Source of the DNA: Fidelibacterota bacterium
Lineage (GTDB): Bacteria > Marinisomatota > Marinisomatia > Marinisomatales > UBA1611
NCBI GenBank assembly: GCA_002722105.1
Contig: PBKF01000028.1
Span: 14,122 to 19,884, forward strand
Length of the DNA: 5,763 nucleotides
Direction: 5' to 3'
Within the stretch, counting starts at the first letter, position 1, and every line of letters begins with the position of its first letter. A program made the position numbers and the translations under genes. Of the stretch, positions 1 to 5,020 are shown piece by piece. The notes under the pieces are model-generated. The model was given only the letters and a program-made list of their open reading frames with translations. It made no database searches and was not told where the DNA came from.

Positions 1-1
1 A

Positions 2-199
2 CGAAAACCTGAACTGCGTTTTGACCAGCATAAAGAAGGCTATAAGTCAAACAAATACGCTAAACAATTCGGACTTAAACTAAGGCCGGATCTGTATGCA
101 AAATACAACCCCATTCCAACTCGTCAAGATGCAGAAGAGATTGAAATAATGTTAGGGAAAGAATTAAGAAAACGAGGAATTGGCGTCTGGTTTAATTAA
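2..199 (+). CDS. C-terminal end of a GIY-YIG-like nuclease family protein (partial)
   Basis: The frame is open from the window edge and ends at TAA 197-199, leaving 65 residues of a gene whose start lies outside. The residues are strongly basic and end in RKRGIGVWFN. Recognisable stretches are RFDQHKEGYKSNKYAK, then LRPDLY and NPIPTRQDAEEIE. From memory, this pattern (R-F-x-Q-H-K-x-G-Y-K, R-P-D-L-Y, then an acidic helix) resembles the C-terminal half of small uncharacterised proteins related to GIY-YIG nucleases. The GIY and YIG strands that would prove this lie upstream and cannot be seen, so the family call is tentative while the reading frame itself is solid. The next gene begins 6 bases after the stop on the same strand, so the two may share a transcript. 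Confidence 0.62.
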   Translation, partial: RKPELRFDQHKEGYKSNKYAKQFGLKLRPDLYAKYNPIPTRQDAEEIEIMLGKELRKRGIGVWFN

Positions 200-205
200 T
201 TCAAT

Positions 206-688
206 ATGATTTTAAAACTCAAAGTATATGTATTGATTATCACATTTTTCATATTTCAATTCTCTTGTCAGAATAAACCATCTAAACAAAATGTAGATCA
301 GGTATTGAATAATCTTCATCTATATGCATCCCAAGCTAATGGCGAAGCCTATTTTGATCTTTTTGCTGAGGATGCAGTATTCTTTGGAACGGATATCAAT
401 GAACGATGGGATAAGGAATCTTTTCAAAACTATACTTTAGCCAGATTTGCTGAAGGGACCGGATGGACGTATTATATGAAAGAGCGGAATATCTATTTTT
501 CGTACATGGATCAAGTTTGCTGGTTTGATGAAATTCTTACCAATAAAAAATACGGTTAGTTCCGTGGTACAGGTGTTATGAAAAAGGTGAAGAATCAATG
601 GAAAATCGTCCAATATAATTTGCTTTTACCGATCCCTAACGACCTGTTTTTTGATATAGCCCAGAATATAAAGGAATATTATAAATAA
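206..688 (+). pseudogene. SnoaL/NTF2-like lipoprotein gene interrupted by an in-frame TAG
   Basis: The frame from ATG 206 runs 117 codons to TAG 557-559 and then continues without a shift for 42 more codons to TAA 686-688, giving about 160 codons in total. The N-terminus is a hydrophobic signal segment (residues 5-20) followed by Cys21, consistent with a lipoprotein exported and lipid-anchored at the envelope. The residues before the Cys (FQFS) fit a relaxed lipobox only. The body (VLNNLHLYASQANGEAYFDL, then a Phe-Phe-Gly-Thr-Asp segment and WFDEIL) matches SnoaL/NTF2-like ketosteroid-isomerase-fold proteins. The reading after the TAG (FRGTGVMKKV, QWKIVQYN, then LLPIPNDL) is exactly the expected last strands of that fold, so the gene was once longer. 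One base change in a GAG, AAG, CAG or TGG codon would explain the stop. A real nonsense mutation and a sequencing error cannot be told apart here. A shorter product could restart at ATG 578. The precise function of these SnoaL-like lipoproteins is not known. No ribosome binding site is evident. Confidence 0.72.
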
Positions 689-740
689 TCTTGGTTTCGA
701 GTTAGATTACCAACTTCTTTCTTTAAACTATTGAAGTGTG

Positions 741-1550
741 ATGAGCAAATTAAAAGATAAGATAAAAATTATAATTTTCGGTACACAAACATCTGCCGGG
801 AAAATATTTGATATTGTATTGATAATCACAATTTTTATAAGTCTTTTAATAGTTCTTTTAGATAGCGTTAAGGAGTACCATCTGAATTTTGGAGATTTGT
901 TCTACTTTGCTGAATGGATTTTTACAATTCTTTTCACCATTGAATATATACTCCGTATTTATTGTATCCGCCGGGTAGGGAGCTATATATTCAGTTTTTA
1001 TGGTATTATAGATTTTCTGGCACTGATCCCGACTTATATCAGTTTATTTTATCCTGGAACCCAAGTTCTAGCTGTGATTCGCGTGCTCCGAGTACTACGA
1101 ATATTCAGAATATTAAAACTGGTTCAGTTTATGGAAGAAGGAGATAAATTGAAAAGTGCTCTATTAGCTAGTCGCAAAAAAATCACCGTTTTTCTTTTTT
1201 CTATATTGAATATTGTGATCATATTGGGCGCTATCATGTATCTCATTGAGGGAGAATCATCTGGCTTTACAAGTATACCCCGGAGTATCTACTGGGCCAT
1301 TGTGACCTTAACCACAGTAGGATATGGGGATATTTCTCCGGCTACAAATCTTGGACAAGGTGTTGCATCTATAATAATGATTATTGGCTATAGCATCATT
1401 GCCATTCCTACAGGTATTGTCACATCAGAGATTAATTATCTTATAAAAAGAAAAAAGAAAATTGATTGTATTGTCTGTGAAGATAAAAACCAAGAAGAGC
1501 AAGCAAAGTTTTGTAATGCTTGCGGTGCAAAAATGACCAATAATCACTAG
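741..1550 (+). CDS. Voltage-gated potassium channel (six-transmembrane, Kv-like) with C-terminal zinc ribbon
   Basis: The product is a 269-residue inner-membrane protein that should form a tetrameric K+ channel. Transmembrane segments in order are S1 about 22-41, S2 53-73, S3 84-104, S4 110-128, S5 148-169, pore helix about 179-191 and S6 207-228. S4 carries positive residues at every third position (R114, R117, R120, R123, K126), the voltage-sensor signature. The selectivity filter is TTVGYGD at 191-197. After S6 and a KRKKK linker, cysteines C243, C246, C258 and C261 form two CxxC pairs, a small zinc ribbon on the cytoplasmic side. The length is typical of bacterial Kv-type ion transporters. 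I chose ATG 741; a GTG codon directly before it (738) would add one residue. The stop is TAG, so TAG is used as a normal stop here. The gene stands alone, 52 bases after the interrupted lipoprotein frame. Family assignment is very secure; the gating stimulus and the role of the ribbon are unknown. Confidence 0.95.
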   Translation: MSKLKDKIKIIIFGTQTSAGKIFDIVLIITIFISLLIVLLDSVKEYHLNFGDLFYFAEWIFTILFTIEYILRIYCIRRVGSYIFSFYGIIDFLALIPTYISLFYPGTQVLAVIRVLRVLRIFRILKLVQFMEEGDKLKSALLASRKKITVFLFSILNIVIILGAIMYLIEGESSGFTSIPRSIYWAIVTLTTVGYGDISPATNLGQGVASIIMIIGYSIIAIPTGIVTSEINYLIKRKKKIDCIVCEDKNQEEQAKFCNACGAKMTNNH

Positions 1551-1615
1551 TGGACTACGAACGTATTAGAAAACATCTCAACTAGCCTCAAATTCCCTCG
1601 TTGTGTATGGACGAT

Positions 1616-1889
1616 TTAGTGATGTTTATTTTGAAGTTTTTGTAGACCTTTGAATAGCAATTCTTCCATTTTTTCAGGATCGGTAGTTACATCTTCTCAA
1701 TCTATAAGCTCCAAAGTTGCATTGGTAGCAGCGAAACTGACGAAGGACTCTACTAAATGTTGAAGTGGTATTATTATCTAATTTGGAGGCAATTTCTTTC
1801 ATAGTCACCAATGCTGCTAAAGGCATTTTATTGATGATATCTTTTGATACTGTGATCCAACTTAGTTTGTATTTTATATGATGGTGTTG
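1616..1889 (-). pseudogene. Decayed C-terminal fragment of an unidentified protein, minus strand
   Basis: Read on the minus strand, this stretch has protein-like sequence split over two frames. The upstream frame, open below the TGA at 1890-1892, reads WITVSKDIINKMPLAALV, then TMKEIASKLDNNTTSTF. Near 1745-1765 the sensible reading moves to the neighbouring frame (one base gained or two lost): VESFVSFAATNATLELID, an in-frame TGA at 1697-1699, then EDVTTDPEKMEELLFKGLQK and a natural end at TAA 1616-1618. Without the shift, the first frame continues as an implausible Cys/Arg-rich stretch to a stop at 1674-1676. The last segment resembles C-terminal helices of some regulators, and TMKEIASKL has a faint helix-turn-helix flavour, but I cannot name the family. 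No start or 5' half is visible. The remnant takes up most of the 417-base gap between the potassium channel and queC. The flanks 1551-1615 and 1890-1967 show no gene, no convincing terminator and no clear promoter. Confidence 0.5.
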
Positions 1890-1967
1890 TCAAAGACTGA
1901 ATTTCTATTAGATATTATTCAAATAGTTTAAAACGAAGAAAGATAACGGTAATTTCATATTTAAATT

Positions 1968-2651
1968 ATGAGCAAAAAAGCAGTTATATTATTATCCGGT
2001 GGACTGGATTCTAGTACCTGTCTTGCAATTGCAAGAGAGAAAGGATTTGAACTATATGCCCTTACAGTTAATTATGGTCAACGTCATTTATTTGAATTAG
2101 AATCTGCAAAAATAGTAGCCCAAAATTTTAGTGTACAAAAACATTCTATTATAGATATTAACTTATCGCAGTTCGGTGGTTCCGCCCTTACAGATCAAAT
2201 TGATGTTCCAAAGCATCAAGATGAGTTAAGTTCGAAAGAAATACCCGTAACCTATGTGCCTGCACGAAATACAGTCTTGCTTTCCATAGCATTAGCACGA
2301 GCCGAAACATTAAACGCATTTGATATTTTTATTGGTGTCAATGCTGTTGATTATTCCGGCTATCCCGATTGCCGGCCTGAATTTATTGAAACATTCGAGC
2401 AATTAGCAAAGCTTGCAACCAAGGCTGGTATTGATGGTAATAATTTTAAAATTCATACGCCTTTGATACATATGACCAAGGCTGAGATTATACAAATGGG
2501 CATGAACTTAGGTGTGGATTATGGACTCACATCTACGTGCTATGATCCAAAAGAAAATGGTGACCCGTGTGGCCATTGTGATGCCTGTGGTCTCCGATTA
2601 AAGGGATTTAAGGAAGCTGGGATCAGGGATCCTTTGAATTATAACCTATAA
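1968..2651 (+). CDS. queC: 7-cyano-7-deazaguanine synthase QueC
   Basis: QueC is a cytoplasmic enzyme that uses ATP and ammonia to turn 7-carboxy-7-deazaguanine into preQ0, the nitrile precursor of queuosine. The 227 residues are the usual full length. The ATP-binding PP-loop SGGLDS is at residues 10-15, followed by YGQRH at 36-40. The conserved TYVPARN is at 95-101 and [12 protein letters not shown] at 128-139. A zinc site is formed by C191, C201, C204 and C207 near the C-terminus. All key residues are present. ATG 1968 puts the PP-loop at the normal distance from the N-terminus. No clear Shine-Dalgarno motif precedes it, only an A/G-rich patch about 20 bases upstream. It heads the que gene run, with queE starting 33 bases after its stop. 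A promoter is expected in the AT-rich sequence just upstream, but no preQ1 riboswitch is recognisable there. Confidence 0.97.
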   Translation: MSKKAVILLSGGLDSSTCLAIAREKGFELYALTVNYGQRHLFELESAKIVAQNFSVQKHSIIDINLSQFGGSALTDQIDVPKHQDELSSKEIPVTYVPARNTVLLSIALARAETLNAFDIFIGVNAVDYSGYPDCRPEFIETFEQLAKLATKAGIDGNNFKIHTPLIHMTKAEIIQMGMNLGVDYGLTSTCYDPKENGDPCGHCDACGLRLKGFKEAGIRDPLNYNL

Positions 2652-2684
2652 ATAATGTAAATATTTTATTACGATTTTTAAACC

Positions 2685-3311
2685 GTGTATACTATAAAAG
2701 AAATCTACTTCACAAAACAAGGAGAAGGATTCCACACCGGAAAAAATGCAATCTTTTTACGATTTACTGGCTGTAACCTCTGGACAGGATTAGAGCAAGA
2801 TCGGACAGATGCTGTTTGTAACTGGTGTGATACAGATTTTGTTGGAACTAACGGTATATATGGTGGAAAATATTCTGCAGTATCATTGGCTAAATTGGTG
2901 AAATCTCTTTGGCCGGACAATTTAATGAACCCTTTTCTAGTGTGTACAGGTGGAGAGCCCCTATTACAAATGGATGATGAATTTATTCAAGCCATTCATA
3001 AAATTGGATTTGAAATTGCCATTGAAACGAATGGAACAATCATACCACCCAAAGATATAGACTGGATCTGCGTTAGTCCAAAAGCAAATGCTGACTTCAT
3101 TTATAAGCAAGGAAATGAATTAAAGATTGTTTATCCTCAGGTGGGAATGGATCCAAAACAGCATGAGAGCTTATCCTTTGACCATTTTTTTATCCAGCCT
3201 ATGGATGGAGACGAGCAGGATCAAAATACTGAGATGGCAAAAGCGTTTATTACTAAAAACCCAAAATGGAAATTGAGTCTGCAAATGCATAAAGTTTGGA
3301 ACATACCCTGA
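2685..3311 (+). CDS. queE: 7-carboxy-7-deazaguanine synthase QueE (radical SAM)
   Basis: QueE rearranges 6-carboxy-5,6,7,8-tetrahydropterin to 7-carboxy-7-deazaguanine, the ring-contracting step of preQ0 synthesis, using S-adenosylmethionine and an Fe4S4 cluster. The cluster ligands are C30, C45 and C48. This is the CX14CX2C form with an extended loop, known from the structurally studied Burkholderia-type QueE, instead of the standard CX3CX2C. Other family marks are QGEG (12-15), TGGEP (88-92), ETNGT (114-118), SPK (131-133), QPMDG (171-175) and the C-terminal LQMHK (199-203), where LQTHK is more usual. The length of 208 residues is normal. The start is GTG 2685. An in-frame TAA at 2679-2681 lies just upstream and the conserved YTIKEIYFTKQGEG begins at once, so no ATG start is possible. 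No Shine-Dalgarno motif is visible. It lies between queC (33-base gap) and queD (73-base gap). Confidence 0.96.
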   Translation: MYTIKEIYFTKQGEGFHTGKNAIFLRFTGCNLWTGLEQDRTDAVCNWCDTDFVGTNGIYGGKYSAVSLAKLVKSLWPDNLMNPFLVCTGGEPLLQMDDEFIQAIHKIGFEIAIETNGTIIPPKDIDWICVSPKANADFIYKQGNELKIVYPQVGMDPKQHESLSFDHFFIQPMDGDEQDQNTEMAKAFITKNPKWKLSLQMHKVWNIP

Positions 3312-3356
3312 TTTTCTGCGCTCTTTTAGTGAACTAGGACGACTTTCATTTTTCCC

Positions 3357-3371
3357 TATATAATTATGACG
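3357..3371 (+). promoter_or_regulatory. Possible internal promoter -10 box upstream of queD
   Basis: The 73-base gap between queE and queD is the widest in the que run. It contains a perfect TATAAT at 3359-3364, about 20 bases before the queD ATG. The best -35 candidate is only AGGACG (3335-3340, spacing 18), which matches the consensus at three positions. In an AT-rich genome such a box can arise by chance, so this is a weak call. If real, it would allow queD, queF and the downstream genes to be transcribed separately from queC and queE. Confidence 0.25.
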
Positions 3372-3384
3372 TGTAAATTCTGTT

Positions 3385-3750
3385 ATGAATGTATATAAAA
3401 CTTTTTCGATAGAAGCAGCCCGATCTTTGCCCAATCTGGCTGATGGGCACCCTTGTAAAAATGTTCATGGCCATTCTTTTAAAATTACAATTACTGTAAA
3501 TGGATTGGTTGATTCAAATTCAGGTTTTGTGATGGATTTTGAAGATATTGATACTGCATTTAAACCTATACAGAATCAAATTGACCATGCCTACTTAAAT
3601 GATATTACAGGACTCGATAATCCTTCCAGCGAAAATTTATGCATCTGGATCTGGAAAAAACTGCAAACATCATTACCGGAATTATCACAGATTGAGATTA
3701 AAGAAACAAATTACACCGGTTGTATCTACAGAGGAGAAAAAAATGCCTAA
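3385..3750 (+). CDS. queD: 6-carboxy-5,6,7,8-tetrahydropterin synthase QueD
   Basis: QueD belongs to the 6-pyruvoyltetrahydropterin synthase fold and converts dihydroneopterin triphosphate into 6-carboxytetrahydropterin, the substrate of QueE. The 121 residues match the E. coli-type enzyme in length and order: FSIEAA (7-12), GHPC with catalytic Cys24, HGH with zinc ligands H28 and H30, DFEDI (51-55), the D67-H68 pair followed by [13 protein letters not shown] (76-83), and KET with pterin-binding E107 before GCIYRGE. One oddity is at residue 13. The E. coli-type motif AAHRLP supplies the first zinc His, but here the sequence is AARSLP, with codon CGA at 3421-3423. The rest of the active site is intact. 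ATG 3385 begins at the normal point. No Shine-Dalgarno motif is seen. The end overlaps queF by 8 bases. Family assignment is secure; full activity is not assured because of R13. Confidence 0.93.
   Translation: MNVYKTFSIEAARSLPNLADGHPCKNVHGHSFKITITVNGLVDSNSGFVMDFEDIDTAFKPIQNQIDHAYLNDITGLDNPSSENLCIWIWKKLQTSLPELSQIEIKETNYTGCIYRGEKNA
3731..3736 (+). promoter_or_regulatory. Strong ribosome binding site for queF, inside the queD coding end
   Basis: GAGGAG lies 6 bases before ATG 3743. It is the strongest Shine-Dalgarno match seen in the window and fixes the queF start at 3743. The same frame is open further upstream to an ATG at 3599, but that would give an N-terminal extension made of out-of-frame queD sequence with no QueF similarity. 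Confidence 0.75.
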
Positions 3751-4132
3751 AGCAGAAGGACATTCGTTTGAATTCGTGGATAAAAATCATATTCAATCTG
3801 ATTTTTTAGAGGTTTTTGATTTCGAAAGCCCGGACCAGTATATTAAAACAGAAACAAATGAATTCAGTGCTGTATGTCCCTTCAGCGGATTACCTGATCT
3901 AGCCTATGTAAAAATAGAATATTATCCTAAGGGCGGTAAATGTATCGAATTGAAATCATTAAAATATTATTTTGTAAGTTATCGTAATGTAGGTATTTAT
4001 CAGGAAGCTGCTACTAAACGCATCTATGATGATTTGAAATCGGTTTTGAATACAAAATATATAAAAGTCACCACCGTTTATAATATCCGAGGTGGATTTG
4101 AAACGACCTGCGTTGAAGGGAAACTTGATTAA
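3743..4132 (+). CDS. queF: NADPH-dependent 7-cyano-7-deazaguanine reductase QueF (preQ0 reductase)
   Basis: QueF reduces the nitrile preQ0 to the amine preQ1 with two NADPH, giving the base that tRNA-guanine transglycosylase inserts into tRNA. It is a single-domain (Bacillus-type, unimodular) tunnelling-fold protein of 129 residues. Catalytic Cys45, which forms the thioimide, is in FSAVCPFSG, and the acid Asp52 follows 7 residues later. The QueF signature E-x-K-S-x-K-x-Y lies at 69-76. Glu88, which contacts the substrate, is in RNVGIYQEA. The residue before this Glu is Gln87, where the best-studied enzymes have His. The start is set by the GAGGAG motif 6 bases upstream. The first 8 bases overlap the end of queD in another frame, implying translational coupling. 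The stop is followed after 3 bases by the amidinohydrolase start in the same frame. QueF presence shows the pathway here goes on to preQ1 and so to queuosine. Confidence 0.95.
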   Translation: MPKAEGHSFEFVDKNHIQSDFLEVFDFESPDQYIKTETNEFSAVCPFSGLPDLAYVKIEYYPKGGKCIELKSLKYYFVSYRNVGIYQEAATKRIYDDLKSVLNTKYIKVTTVYNIRGGFETTCVEGKLD

Positions 4133-4135
4133 ACC

Positions 4136-5020
4136 TTGAAATATTTCGGTTGCCAAAATATGGTGGATCCCATCCGGAAGGTACTGGTCAAGCACCCAAA
4201 GGATGCCTATCAAAATCAAACTCAGATTGAACTTCAATCTCAGAAACTTAATTATAATGGTATTCCGGACCTAGAGCAGGCTCAGATAGATCATGGAAAG
4301 CTTATAGCCTTAATGCAATCAAGTGAAATAGAAATTCATTATCTTCCTTTTGATGATTCAACATCCCTTGATTCAGTTTACACACATGATCCATGTGTCG
4401 TTACTAATGGAGGAGTCATCCTATCTAACATGGGGAAAAAAGAACGGCACACGGAGCCACAAGCTATGGCAAGGTATTTTGAATCTATCAATGTGCCGAT
4501 ATTAGGGCAGATCAAAGCCCCAGGTATTTTAGAAGGTGGCGATGTGATCTGGATTAATGAGCATACTGTGGCTGTTGGTGAAGGTTATCGATCCAATGCA
4601 GAAGGTATCCGTCAGTTTACAGAATTGTTAGGCAACCTTGTCGATGAAGTGATTTCTGTACCACTACCGCATTGGACGGGTTCTAGAGACTGCCTTCATC
4701 TCATGAGTAATATCTCTCCCATTGATCATAATTTGTATTTGGTTTATTCCCGATTGCTTCCCGTACCCTTTCGTCAATACCTTACCCATCGTAAAATTGA
4801 ATTAATTGATGTGCCCGATGAAGAATATGCATCCATGGCCTGTAATGTATTGGCGTTGGCTCCCGGGGAAGTAATTATGCTTGAAGGAAACCCAATTACC
4901 AAAAAACGATTGGAAAGTAATGGTGTAGACGTTCATACCTATAACGGATCTGAAGTGTCCATTAAAGGTTCCGGTGGCCCTACATGCCTGACACGCCCTT
5001 TTTGGAGATCAACTGAATGA
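4136..5020 (+). CDS. DDAH-like amidinohydrolase / amidinotransferase-fold protein
   Basis: The product is a 294-residue cytoplasmic enzyme of the guanidine-modifying (pentein) superfamily that includes dimethylargininase (DDAH), arginine deiminase and glycine amidinotransferase. The fold's landmarks are FGCQNMVDPIRKVLV at 4-18, HDPCVVTNGG at 84-93, LEGGD at 132-136 (E133, D136), GYRSNAEG at 150-157, catalytic His188 in CLHLMS, and catalytic Cys284 in GGPTCLTRP. These supply the Cys-His-acid set expected for attack on a guanidinium carbon. The closest remembered relatives are annotated as N-dimethylarginine dimethylaminohydrolases, but the substrate could be arginine or another guanidino compound. 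The start is taken as TTG 4136, because the conserved FGCQxMV lies before the first ATG (4160, which would begin at MVDP). The gap to queF is 3 bases and both are in the same frame. The end overlaps the GcvT-like gene in ATGA. No queuosine role is known for this family. Confidence 0.88.
   Translation: MKYFGCQNMVDPIRKVLVKHPKDAYQNQTQIELQSQKLNYNGIPDLEQAQIDHGKLIALMQSSEIEIHYLPFDDSTSLDSVYTHDPCVVTNGGVILSNMGKKERHTEPQAMARYFESINVPILGQIKAPGILEGGDVIWINEHTVAVGEGYRSNAEGIRQFTELLGNLVDEVISVPLPHWTGSRDCLHLMSNISPIDHNLYLVYSRLLPVPFRQYLTHRKIELIDVPDEEYASMACNVLALAPGEVIMLEGNPITKKRLESNGVDVHTYNGSEVSIKGSGGPTCLTRPFWRSTE

Noticed and set aside
962..1147. Open frame of 61 codons on the plus strand
   Set aside because: It lies wholly within the potassium channel gene in another frame and has no protein-like pattern of its own.
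1571..1627. Inverted repeat AAACATC (1571-1577) and GATGTTT (1621-1627) as a terminator
   Set aside because: The arms are only 7 bases, AT-rich and 43 bases apart, with no uninterrupted T-run after them.
1887..1918. Possible sigma-70 promoter for queC: TTGTCA at 1887-1892 and TATTAT at 1913-1918
   Set aside because: The spacing is 20 bases, too long for a good promoter, and such boxes are common in AT-rich DNA.
1893..1967. preQ1 riboswitch ahead of queC
   Set aside because: I looked for a short stem-loop followed by an A-rich tail pairing back into the loop, and none could be formed convincingly.
2655..2660. Start-stop minimal frame ATG-TAA in the queC-queE gap
   Set aside because: It has no ribosome binding site and such six-base coincidences are frequent. 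No regulatory role can be supported.
2705..2920. Minus-strand open frame of 71 codons
   Set aside because: It is the antisense of the conserved QueE cluster region, with no independent start signal or family resemblance.
3171..3434. Minus-strand open frame of 87 codons spanning the queE-queD gap
   Set aside because: Both ends are antisense to conserved que coding sequence and the translation matches nothing I recognise.
3599..3742. N-terminal extension of the queF frame from ATG 3599
   Set aside because: It translates queD out of frame. The GAGGAG-ATG at 3731-3745 gives the normal QueF length.
3959..4237. Minus-strand open frame of 92 codons across queF and the amidinohydrolase start
   Set aside because: It is antisense to two secure genes. 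The hydrophobic start is a by-product of AT-rich sequence.
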